A stretch of 14,283 bases of DNA, taken from contig NZ_LMWH01000311.1 in the NCBI RefSeq assembly GCF_001507435.1, positions 1 to 14,283 of the forward strand, in the 5' to 3' direction. This document shows positions 1 to 6,113 of this stretch, in pieces; within the stretch, counting starts at the first letter, position 1, and every line of letters begins with the position of its first letter. The notes below the pieces were generated by a model. It worked only from the letters and a program-made list of their open reading frames with translations, was not told where the DNA came from and ran no database searches. The stretch is from Streptomyces sp. NRRL F-5122. Its GTDB lineage: Bacteria; Actinomycetota; Actinomycetes; Streptomycetales; Streptomycetaceae. The position numbers and the translations under genes are program-made.

Positions 1-612
1 GGCCGCGCGCTCCTGCGCGGTGAGGCTGTTGAGCAGCTTCTGCGCGTCGGCGAGCTTGCCCTGGACTTCCTTCTTCTTCTTGCCGAGTTCGGTGCGGGTG
101 GAGGCCAGGTCCTTGAGCTTGTCGGTGGCTTCCTGCCGCTCCTGGGCCAGTTCGCGCTGCTTCTCCTGGATCTTCTTCAGCGCCTCGACCTGCTGGCCGC
201 TCAGCTGGTCCAGCGTCGACGCCTTGTCCAGGTAGTCGTCCGGGTCCGCCGACAGGAAGAGCTGGATGGACGGGTCGATGCTGCCGCTGCGGTACTGGGC
301 GCTGGCCATCGTGCCGATGCCGTCGCGCAGCTGGTTGAGCTCGTCCTGCCCCCGGGCGACCTTGTCCTGCAGGGTGGAGATGTCCTTCTCCAGCTTGTCC
401 TGCTTCTCCTTGGCCCCGTCGTAGGCCTCGGTGGCCTTCTCCGCCTCTTCGTAGAGCTTGTCGACCTTGGACTTGACCTCGTCCTTGCTCGGCTTGGCGC
501 TGGGGGCGGCGTTGGCGGCCTGGGCGCTGAGGACAACGGCTGCGGCCGCTGCGGTGGTGAGCACGGTCACACGTGCGCGGCTCGGCTGCTTGGGTCGACG
601 GTGGGACGCCAC
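1..612 (-). CDS. Secreted coiled-coil protein, N-terminal part of an NlpC/P60-type cell-wall hydrolase (cut by window edge)
   Basis: Only the first 204 codons are present; the frame is open to position 1, so the C-terminus is missing. The GTG start at 612 has AGGAG nine bases upstream. Residues 1-35 form a secretion signal: a basic n-region (HRRPKQPSRAR), an alanine/valine-rich core, and an ANA|A cleavage site near residue 35. From about residue 40 the protein is a charged Lys/Glu/Gln-rich helical region with heptad character, interrupted by a short segment (ASAQYRSGSIDPSIQLFLSAD) typical of actinobacterial RipA/PcsB-like proteins. In that family this coiled coil precedes a C-terminal NlpC/P60 endopeptidase that cuts peptidoglycan stem peptides, and the coiled coil restrains or localises it. 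The catalytic domain is not visible here, so its identity is inferred from the N-terminal architecture. It has its own promoter and a structured leader. Confidence 0.8.
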   Translation of the reverse strand, partial: MASHRRPKQPSRARVTVLTTAAAAAVVLSAQAANAAPSAKPSKDEVKSKVDKLYEEAEKATEAYDGAKEKQDKLEKDISTLQDKVARGQDELNQLRDGIGTMASAQYRSGSIDPSIQLFLSADPDDYLDKASTLDQLSGQQVEALKKIQEKQRELAQERQEATDKLKDLASTRTELGKKKKEVQGKLADAQKLLNSLTAQERAA

Positions 613-715
613 GGAGGCGAGCTCCTTCTTCCTTCAGCCGCCTACCGACACGCCGGTGGGCGGGCCCCTCCGCCGCCAACCACCCCTTGTGAGTGATCGC
701 CCGTGCGGAGGTTCG
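613..715 (-). promoter_or_regulatory. Structured 5' leader of the secreted coiled-coil gene; possible degenerate c-di-AMP (ydaO) element
   Basis: The predicted leader has CCTCCGC (705-711) able to pair with GCGGAGG further downstream. It also has a second hairpin, GCCCACCG with CGGTAGGC (one mismatch), just before the purine-rich ribosome site GAAGGAAGAAGGAG. Genes for Streptomyces cell-wall hydrolases of this kind are often controlled by ydaO riboswitches, and the GGTAGGCGG followed by GGAAG resembles the 3' end of such elements as I recall them. The conserved upstream ydaO core is not recognisable. I report a structured leader with confidence and the riboswitch identity only as a possibility. 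The rest of the 613-941 gap, up to the next stop codon, holds no supported gene. Confidence 0.3.
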
Positions 716-722
716 AAGCCCG

Positions 723-752
723 ACCCTAGTGACCTCTCTGTGATCAGTTCAA
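723..752 (-). promoter_or_regulatory. Predicted sigma-70-type promoter of the secreted coiled-coil gene
   Basis: On the minus strand TTGAAC (747-752) and TAGGGT (723-728) are separated by 18 bp. Transcription would begin near 715, giving a leader of about 100 nt before the GTG at 612. TAGGGT fits the Streptomyces HrdB -10 pattern TANNNT. Confidence 0.5.
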
Positions 753-941
753 ATCCCGAGCCGGAAAATCTCGGTCACGCAATGCATTCTTTGCACAGAA
801 CTCACGTGCAGTGATACCGCCTTGACACTACGTTGCGTGGTGATCCGCTCAATTCGGGCAAGCCGCACGGATGTTGCGCTTGGTGCGTTGGTTACCCATG
901 GGATGTTCGGCGCAAGCGGCCAGGCTGCGACCAATTGCCCG

Positions 942-2291
942 TTACGCCCTGGAAAGTCGCTTGAGCAACATGATCGACGCGACCGGGCGCGCACCCGCCC
1001 TCGCGACCCCGTCGGCCACCTCGCGGTCGGTCGAGGCGACGATGACCGGTCGGCCCGGGGGTTCCGCGCGCACCAGTTGGCGGATCAACTCGTCGGCGGT
1101 CACGTCGGGTTTGGAGAACAGCACCCGCACCCCGCGCGGCGGCGCGAGCAGCACGGGGGCGGCCAGTTCCGCTCCGTCGAAGACGCACGTCACCTCGGCG
1201 CCGGTCTGCGCGGCCAGCTGGGAGAGCTGCCCGAGGAGCCTGAGCCGCTGCTTCTCCAGCGGCATCTGCGGATAGCCGGTCTTGGTGACGTTGTAGCCGT
1301 CGACGACCAGATGCGCCTGAGGCAGCGCGAGCAACTGGTCGAGGATCGCGGGATCGTTCTCGGACAGCGCGCGGGCGGCGATGTCCTTCGGGGTCATTCG
1401 TCCCGGTTCGACCGCGTCCACCGTCTCGGCGGGCCGTACGGACAGCGGCGGCAGCGCCAGTTCCCGCCGCAGCCCTTGGGCGGCGTCCAGCACCGTGTCG
1501 AGCAGCAGCCGGACCCGCATGTCCGCGACGCTGCGGCCCTCGCGCGCCGCTCTACGGGCCGCCTCCAGGGCGGCCTCCGCCTCGCCGAGCCGCGCCCTGA
1601 GCCGCCGGGCCTCGCTCTCGGCGGCGGACAACTGCGCCTGCCCCTCGGCCCGTACGGAGTCCATCTCGACCCGGACCTTGCGCAGGGCCGCCTCGCCGCG
1701 CTTGACGTCACTGAGGGCCGAGCGCAACTTGCGGTGAAGCGATTCGGCTTCCTTGCGCGAGGAGTCGACCTCCGCGCGCAGCCGCTCCGTCTCGGTGCGG
1801 GTCTGTGCCCGGGCGGCCGTCAACTCCGCCCGCAGCCGCTCCAGCTCGGCCCGGCTCTCCTCGTCCGCGCGCTCGGCGTCCGCCCGCTGGGCCTCCTCGC
1901 CGGCGGCGGTGACCAGCTTCACCCAGCCTGCCGGGCGCAGTACATAGGCCGCGGCCGCCACGTCGAGCGGGTCCGCGGCGGGCGGCGGCGAACCGGCGTC
2001 GAGTGCGCCGGCGAGTTCCGGTTGCGTCTCCCTGAGCTTCTCCCCGATGCGCTGGCGGAACACCGCATCGGTCTCCAGGGCCGACGCCATGGCATTGCCG
2101 GCGAACTTCGCCCGGCGGTTCGGGGTGAACCGGGCATACTGTCGCAGCTGCACGGGCAGTTCGCCGAGGGTCAGACCGCCGAAGCTCTCCGACACGATCT
2201 GCACAACGCGGCGGCGCACGCCGTCGGGCAGCGGCCGGTCGAGCACCTCAGCGGCGCCGTCGGCCGGCTCCCCGCCTATGGTCTCCACCAT
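942..2291 (-). CDS. NYN-domain (YacP/PIN-like) putative RNase with long coiled coil
   Basis: 449 residues. The C-terminal third is a NYN/PIN-like fold. Its acidic residues are D331 in VVDGYNV, D372 in VFDGAE, D400 in VTADEL and D422 in ASTDREVAD. This is the metal-binding pattern of YacP/Rae1-type endoribonucleases. Residues about 130-255 form a charged Arg/Glu/Ala-rich coiled coil. Residues about 20-110 are a compact helical domain containing PVQLRQYARFTPNRR, which may contact RNA or ribosomes (inference). The family is widespread in actinobacteria with this coiled-coil plus NYN layout, and its substrate is not established. The ATG at 2291 lies 34 bp after the stop of the zinc-ribbon gene, so the two are probably co-transcribed; the ribosome site (GGGGTGA) is weak, which fits translational coupling. 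The stop is TAA at 942. Family assignment is firm; the nuclease role is inferred. Confidence 0.85.
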   Translation of the reverse strand: MVETIGGEPADGAAEVLDRPLPDGVRRRVVQIVSESFGGLTLGELPVQLRQYARFTPNRRAKFAGNAMASALETDAVFRQRIGEKLRETQPELAGALDAGSPPPAADPLDVAAAAYVLRPAGWVKLVTAAGEEAQRADAERADEESRAELERLRAELTAARAQTRTETERLRAEVDSSRKEAESLHRKLRSALSDVKRGEAALRKVRVEMDSVRAEGQAQLSAAESEARRLRARLGEAEAALEAARRAAREGRSVADMRVRLLLDTVLDAAQGLRRELALPPLSVRPAETVDAVEPGRMTPKDIAARALSENDPAILDQLLALPQAHLVVDGYNVTKTGYPQMPLEKQRLRLLGQLSQLAAQTGAEVTCVFDGAELAAPVLLAPPRGVRVLFSKPDVTADELIRQLVRAEPPGRPVIVASTDREVADGVARAGARPVASIMLLKRLSRA

Positions 2292-2325
2292 CCGTCACCC
2301 CACTGTCCGTGCGGGACCGCCTCCC

Positions 2326-2565
2326 TCAGGAGCCGGCGCCCGGCCTGTCCACGAGCTCCACCTGATCCAGGGCGTTGCACCAGCGGCAACGCACCGATTC
2401 GATGGTCTCACTGACCACCTCGCGCTCCTCGACCTTCGGCTCCCCGGCGAGATCGAGGTGCACATACTCGACGACCTTCGACGAGCGGGTGACGTCGAAC
2501 CGCGTGAGGTTTCCGCACAGGGTGCAGCGCCAGCGGGTCGTCTCGTTCGGGAGGGGAACCGTCAT
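2326..2565 (-). CDS. Small CxxC/CxxC zinc-ribbon-like protein
   Basis: 79 residues. Two knuckles, C14-T-L-C17 (WRCTLCGN) and C60-R-W-C63 (VRCRWCNA), flank a beta-rich stretch (DVTRSSKVVEYVHLDLAGEP), as expected for a zinc ribbon binding one Zn2+. The ATG at 2565 is chosen because GAAGGAAGAG lies upstream. An in-frame start further upstream (2682) would add a 39-residue arginine-rich tail with no family character. It is the first gene of a probable two-gene unit with the NYN protein; such pairing suggests a shared job in RNA or ribosome-associated processing (inference). A minus-strand TAGGGT at 2631-2636 is a candidate -10 box without a clear -35. The biochemical function is unknown. Confidence 0.8.
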   Translation of the reverse strand: MTVPLPNETTRWRCTLCGNLTRFDVTRSSKVVEYVHLDLAGEPKVEEREVVSETIESVRCRWCNALDQVELVDRPGAGS

Positions 2566-2720
2566 CGTGGCCGCTCTTCCTTCTTCCAGTCTCCGTGATG
2601 CGCCAGTTTCCCTGGAGCGTGTGGCTCGTAACCCTACGGCCTGGCGGGTACTCGCCGCCCGTCCGTCTGTGCGGCGAGGCACTCTGCATGGATCGGTCCG
2701 GTTGCGCCATGCTCTGTCCC

Positions 2721-3452
2721 ATGATCAGCACCTGGAGGAGGGTGGCCGCCGGAGCGCTGCGGGCGCAGTCGGCGCCGGTGACGTACGGGCTGATCGTCCT
2801 GTGCTGTCTGATCTTCTTGATCGGGCCGGCCGCGGGACTGAATCCGGCCTACGGCACCGGGGACGAACTGCTGGCCGCCCAGCGGTCCTATTTCGCCCGT
2901 TGGGGAGTGGTGCCCGTGGAACTGTTCAGCGGGGCACCACGCGCGGCGCTCACCCCCGCGACGGCGCTGTTCGTACACGGCAGCTGGGTGCATCTGCTGG
3001 GCAACATGCTGTTCCTCTACGTCTTCGGGGCGATGGCCGAGGAGCGGATGGGCCACCTGGAGTTCGCCCTGTTCTACCTGGGCTGCGGCTACCTGGCGCT
3101 GCTCGGGTACGCGGCGGCCAACGCCGAGTCGGCTCAGACGCTGGTCGGGGCCTCCGGAGCCATCTCCGCGGTCCTCGGCGCCTTTCTGTTCCTGTTCCCC
3201 AAGGCCAGGGTGACCAGTCTCTTCCCGTTCCTTCTCTTCCTGCCGCTGCGCTTTCCGGCCTGGGTCGTGCTGCCCTTCTGGGCGAGCCTTCAGTGGATGG
3301 CGGCGGGCCGTGCCGAGCAGGGGCCGGGGGTCGCCTATCTGGCCCACCTGGTCGGCTTCACGCTGGGCTTCGGCTACGCATGGGTGCGCTACGGCCGTAC
3401 GAGTAGGGTGAAACCCCCAGCCCAGGCCCCCGAGGGAGAACACCAGCCGTGA
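2721..3452 (+). CDS. Rhomboid-family intramembrane serine protease
   Basis: 243 residues from the ATG at 2721. Six or so hydrophobic segments are visible: about 20-40, 85-103, 113-132, 141-160, 165-190 and 204-222. Rhomboid hallmarks are HGSWVHLLGN (H86, H91, N95) in the second membrane segment, the catalytic serine S145 in GASG (143-146), and the catalytic histidine H209 in AYLAHLVGF. The serine and histidine form the catalytic dyad that cleaves transmembrane substrates in the membrane; the substrate cannot be told from sequence. The start has no obvious ribosome site. An upstream ATG at 2709 (MLCPMIST) is possible, and a longer in-frame extension reaches 2595, but those residues look unlike the family, so 2721 is preferred and may be leaderless. 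The stop overlaps the next gene by 4 nt (GTGA). Confidence 0.88.
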   Translation: MISTWRRVAAGALRAQSAPVTYGLIVLCCLIFLIGPAAGLNPAYGTGDELLAAQRSYFARWGVVPVELFSGAPRAALTPATALFVHGSWVHLLGNMLFLYVFGAMAEERMGHLEFALFYLGCGYLALLGYAAANAESAQTLVGASGAISAVLGAFLFLFPKARVTSLFPFLLFLPLRFPAWVVLPFWASLQWMAAGRAEQGPGVAYLAHLVGFTLGFGYAWVRYGRTSRVKPPAQAPEGEHQP

Positions 3453-3730
3453 TCACCGCGATCGTCCTCATCAAGACCAGCGTGGACCGGATCCCCGAGA
3501 TCGCCGAGTCGATCGCCGCGCTGGACTGTGTCAGCGAGGTCTTCTCCGTCACCGGCACCTACGACCTGATCGCCATGGTCCGGGTGAAGGCCCATGACGA
3601 CCTGGCGGACGTCATCCCCGGCCGGATCAGCAAGATCCAGGGCGTACTGGCCACCGACACGCATGTCGCCTTCCGCACGTACTCCCAGCACGACCTGGAG
3701 GCCGCGTTCGCGATCGGGCTCGACAACTAG
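3449..3730 (+). CDS. Stand-alone Lrp/AsnC ligand-binding (RAM) domain protein
   Basis: 93 residues that correspond to the C-terminal effector domain of Lrp/AsnC regulators without the DNA-binding helix-turn-helix. Visible features are the beta-alpha-beta start (MITAIVLIKTSVDRIPEIAESIAAL), the turn SVTGTYDLIAMVRV, and the later strand GVLATDTHVAFRTYS. Full-length Lrp/AsnC proteins are about 150 residues. Stand-alone RAM proteins of this size form dimers or higher oligomers and bind amino acids in other species. With no DNA-binding part it may modulate full-length Lrp proteins or act as a sensor (inference). The GTG start at 3449 overlaps the rhomboid stop, with GAGGGAG upstream, so translation is probably coupled. 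Confidence 0.88.
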   Translation: MITAIVLIKTSVDRIPEIAESIAALDCVSEVFSVTGTYDLIAMVRVKAHDDLADVIPGRISKIQGVLATDTHVAFRTYSQHDLEAAFAIGLDN

Positions 3731-4249
3731 ACCGGTACCTCCGAAGCGGTGACACCCTTGACGGCGGCCATGTGGACACGGCCCCCGCCGACCCGCCCGT
3801 GGTCCCCGCCGGCGGAACCGGATGCGAGGCGCCCGCCCCGCTCCCGCAAGGCCGGGGACATCGCCCGCAGGGGTCTTCCGCGAGGCCGCGACACACCTCC
3901 GCGGCGTCCATCGGGCCTCCCCCCGTACTGCCGGACGACGTCCGAAGCCCGCCCGGTCACGGCCGGGGAGGGCCCCTCTCCGGCCGGTGGCGACTCCGCG
4001 CACGGCGAGCAGCACCCACGGCGGTCACCGCGCGCCACGGCCGACGCCGGCGGGAGGCGCCGGTACCGGTGCCCGTCGACGGAGACGGGGTCCGCCGGGT
4101 CCCGGCCGCACCACCGCGTCGCGCGGGGCGGGACCCTTCACGAACTCCTCGGCCGCTCACCGCCGTTCACCCTCGGTGTGTGCGCCGCCCCGGCGCCGCC
4201 CACGGCCTGCGGGGCTCGTCCCTCCCCTGAGCGGACGGGGCTCGGTGGA
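3731..4249 (+). other. Convergent intergenic gap of about 520 bp, no supported gene
   Basis: This stretch lies between the ends of the RAM-domain gene (plus) and the SufS-like gene (minus). It is very GC-rich, and several frames stay open only for that reason. None gives a recognisable domain, a good ribosome site or consistent third-position GC bias. It contains a strong hairpin (3961-3985), a near-palindrome GGCGCCGGTACCGGTGCC (4056-4073), and an 8-bp direct repeat GGGGCTCG (4211-4218 and 4236-4243) near the SufS-like stop. It may be a decayed gene. Confidence 0.5.
3961..3985. terminator. GC-rich hairpin, possible bidirectional terminator between convergent units
   Basis: GGCCGGGGAG (3961-3970) pairs with CTCTCCGGCC (3976-3985) over 10 bp with one G-U pair and a 5-base loop. 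There is no T tract, which is common for Streptomyces terminators. It lies about 230 bp past one stop and 265 bp past the other, so its role is uncertain. Confidence 0.4.
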
Positions 4250-5620
4250 TCACACCGTCGGCACGCAACGACCGCCCTCGGTACGGTAGTTCCACTTCGC
4301 ACCCTCGCTGACGAGCTCCTTGACCGCGCGGACGAACCGCTCGACGTGCTCGTCGGGCGTGCCCGCGCCGAAGCTGACGCGGATCGCGTTGAGGGACTTC
4401 TCGCCGGGCGCGGCCTCGGGAGCGCCGCACTCGCCCTGGGTCTGCGGGTCGCTGCCCAGCAGGGTGCGCACCAGCGGGTGGGCGCAGAACAGGCCGTCGC
4501 GGACGCCGATGCCGTACTCCGCGGAGAGCGCGGCGGCGAAGTGGGAGCTGTTCCAGCCCTCGACGACGAAGGAGATGACACCGACGCGAGGCGAGTCGTC
4601 ACCGAAGAGGGACAGCACCTTCACCTCGGGTACCTCGGCGAGCCCTTCCCCGACGGTGCGGATCAGGTGCCGCTCGCGGGCCACCAGCGTGTCGAAGCCG
4701 GCCTCGGTGAGGGCCTTGCAGGCGGAGGCGATGGCGTAGGCGCCGATGACGTTGGGCGAGCCCGCCTCGTGCCGCGCGGCGCTCTCGTGCCACTCGACGT
4801 CCACTCCCCCGTCGGTGCGCCGGGTGACCTTGCGGCTGGCACCGCCGCCCGCGAGATACGGCTCGGCATCGCGCAGCCAGTCGGCGCGGCCGGCCAGGAC
4901 TCCCGCCCCGAAGGGCGCGTACAGCTTGTGCCCGGAGAAGGCGACCCAGTCGACGTCGAGGTCGCGGACCGACACCGGGTGGTGCGGGGCCAGCTGGGCG
5001 GCGTCCAGCACGATACGGGCGCCGTGAGCATGGGCGGTCGCCGCGAGCTCGCGCACCGGCCACAGCTCACCGGTGACGTTGGACGCGCCGGTGACGCAGA
5101 CCAGCGCCGGGCCCGAGGCGCGGGAAGGGTCGCGGTGCGCCAGTGCGCGCTCCAGGGTCTCGACGGCCTGTCGCGGAGTGCTCGGGGCGTCGAGGTAGGT
5201 CACCTGCGCGTCCCGCCACGGCAGCAGCGAGGCGTGGTGCTCGGTCTCGAAGACGAAGACCTCGCAGCCGGCCGGGACCACGGCGGCCAGGAGGTTCAGC
5301 GAATCGGTGGTGGACCGGGTGAAGACGACCTGGTCGTCCTCCCGGCAGTCGAGGAACTCCGCGACCGTCACGCGAGCGTTCTCGAACAGGTCGGTGGAGA
5401 GCTGCGAGAGGTAACCGGCACCGCGGTGGACACTGCCGTAGTACGGGGCGTAGGCCGCCACGTCGTCCCAGACCCGCTGGAGCGCCGGGGCGCTGGCCGC
5501 GTAGTCGAGCGCGGCGTAGGTGACCTCGCCGCCGGTGACGAGCGGGACGGTCACATCCCGTCCGAGAACGGGCAGCGGGGAACAAACGGACCGGTCGGAT
5601 GCAACGGTGGAGACGGACAT
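4250..5620 (-). CDS. SufS-like class V PLP-dependent aminotransferase / putative cysteine desulfurase
   Basis: 456 residues from the ATG at 5620, which has GGGAG eight bases upstream. The fold-type I PLP pattern is clear: H128/H129 after the second large-domain strand, D206 in VLDAAQL for the pyridine nitrogen, K232 in FSGHKLYAPFGAG for the Schiff base, a GSPN motif (287-290), and R414 in IRVSFG for the substrate carboxylate. C379 in GVRDGLFCAHPL aligns with the catalytic cysteine loop of SufS/CsdA-type desulfurases, supporting sulfur removal from cysteine or a related compound. Neighbours are not suf or isc genes, so it is unlikely to be the housekeeping Fe-S desulfurase. The leader carries a SAM-IV-type riboswitch, tying the enzyme to methionine/SAM and cysteine economy (inference). 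The exact substrate is unknown. An in-frame ATG at 5671 would add 17 residues but lacks a ribosome site. Confidence 0.85.
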   Translation of the reverse strand: MSVSTVASDRSVCSPLPVLGRDVTVPLVTGGEVTYAALDYAASAPALQRVWDDVAAYAPYYGSVHRGAGYLSQLSTDLFENARVTVAEFLDCREDDQVVFTRSTTDSLNLLAAVVPAGCEVFVFETEHHASLLPWRDAQVTYLDAPSTPRQAVETLERALAHRDPSRASGPALVCVTGASNVTGELWPVRELAATAHAHGARIVLDAAQLAPHHPVSVRDLDVDWVAFSGHKLYAPFGAGVLAGRADWLRDAEPYLAGGGASRKVTRRTDGGVDVEWHESAARHEAGSPNVIGAYAIASACKALTEAGFDTLVARERHLIRTVGEGLAEVPEVKVLSLFGDDSPRVGVISFVVEGWNSSHFAAALSAEYGIGVRDGLFCAHPLVRTLLGSDPQTQGECGAPEAAPGEKSLNAIRVSFGAGTPDEHVERFVRAVKELVSEGAKWNYRTEGGRCVPTV

Positions 5621-5783
5621 GGGTGCACTCCCGTGAGGACAGGTGGATTCGCCGTGCCGGACGGTGCGCATGACGGCGCGTGGAGGTGTCGACGGCACAC
5701 GAAGGGGTGAAAGGGGATGCGGAGGCGGGGCTCTGCGGCCCTAGCGCATTCGCTTGCTCACGGAAGGCTCCCTCGAACGACCA

Positions 5784-5808
5784 GGACCCCTGGTGACGCG
5801 AGGGGTCC
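5784..5808 (-). promoter_or_regulatory. Hairpin just after the SAM aptamer, possible expression platform
   Basis: GGACCCCT and AGGGGTCC form an 8-bp perfect stem with a 9-base loop, and its 5' side overlaps the last bases of the aptamer (GCGCGG then ACC). This overlap would let ligand binding compete with hairpin formation. There is no U tract. The start codon is about 165 nt further on, so attenuation without a T run, or control by Rho, are both open. Confidence 0.4.
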
Positions 5809-5922
5809 GCGCTTGCCGCAGACCTCGCTGCCTGCGGCCTGGTCCTCACCCGGGGCACCCCGCCACGGACGGAGGGTTGCCGGACAGCCGGCCGGGGCCG
5901 AATGGCTGTCGCTCATGACCTG
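5806..5922 (-). promoter_or_regulatory. SAM-IV-type S-adenosylmethionine riboswitch
   Basis: Read on the minus strand, the RNA shows all parts expected of the actinobacterial SAM-IV (or SAM-I/IV) aptamer. P1 is GGTC (5917-5920) with GACC (5841-5844). CATGAGC precedes P2, GACAGCC (5904-5910) with GGCTGTC (5883-5889), 7 bp perfect. The core GGCAACC (5875-5881) is followed by GGGGTGCCCCGGGTGA before the P1 return strand. After P1 comes a 7-bp stem, GCCGCAG (5832-5838) with CTGCGGC (5815-5821), followed by AAGCGCGG, the usual 3' pseudoknot strand. Known SAM-IV elements lie before sulfur-metabolism genes in Actinomycetales and lower expression when SAM is plentiful. The element begins at the predicted transcription start and controls the SufS-like gene. 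The assignment is by motif recall, not a covariance search. Confidence 0.85.
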
Positions 5923-5928
5923 CGCAGG

Positions 5929-5957
5929 ACATTAGAGGGGTGATCGATCGGCTGCAA
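5929..5957 (-). promoter_or_regulatory. Predicted sigma-70-type promoter of the riboswitch-controlled gene
   Basis: TTGCAG (5952-5957) and TAATGT (5929-5934) are separated by exactly 17 bp on the minus strand. Transcription would start near 5922, two bases before the GGTC strand of riboswitch P1, so promoter and aptamer support each other. The leader to the ATG at 5620 is about 300 nt. Confidence 0.65.
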
Positions 5958-6003
5958 CTTCTGTCCGGATACCGGGACGCACCGGGGGTCACGGGAGGCG
6001 CTC

Positions 6004-6023
6004 AGGAGGGGACGGTCCCCCCT
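6004..6023 (-). terminator. Possible terminator downstream of trpD
   Basis: AGGAGGGGA and TCCCCCCT form an 8-bp stem with one bulged A and a 3-base loop about 90 bp after the trpD stop. No T tract follows. It also separates trpD transcription from the promoter of the riboswitch gene. The rest of 6024-6113 shows nothing identifiable. Confidence 0.3.
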
Positions 6024-6113
6024 ACGGCGACGGGCGTGCACCACGGCATGGGCCCGGAGACAGCTCGGGCAGACCACGGCGGAAGAGACCGCGGCCCGCC
6101 CGGAGCGGTGGTG

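Noticed and set aside
822..827. Plus-strand TTGACA as a promoter -35 box
   Set aside because: No acceptable -10 box 16-19 bp downstream and no plus-strand gene follows.
822..2414. 530-residue plus-strand open frame opposite the NYN gene
   Set aside because: Antisense to a gene with clear domains; its protein is Arg/Gly/His-rich without any family, as expected from GC-rich antisense frames.
3727..4038. 103-residue minus-strand open frame in the convergent gap
   Set aside because: No ribosome site, no recognisable domain, Arg/Gly-rich composition, and overlap with the end of the RAM-domain gene.
3772..4230. 152-residue plus-strand open frame in the convergent gap
   Set aside because: The first 25 or so codons have high third-position GC but this is lost afterwards; the product is Pro/Arg-rich with no family and no ribosome site. 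It could be a decayed gene at most.
5621..5671. Cysteine- or methionine-sensing leader peptide before the SufS-like gene
   Set aside because: The short in-frame peptide (MRTVRHGESTCPHGSAP) has one Cys, no tandem codons and no stop before the gene, so it is only a possible N-terminal extension.
3749..5710. 653-residue plus-strand open frame
   Set aside because: Runs antisense through the whole SufS-like gene and its leader, with low-complexity Arg/Gly/Val-Asp content and no ribosome site.
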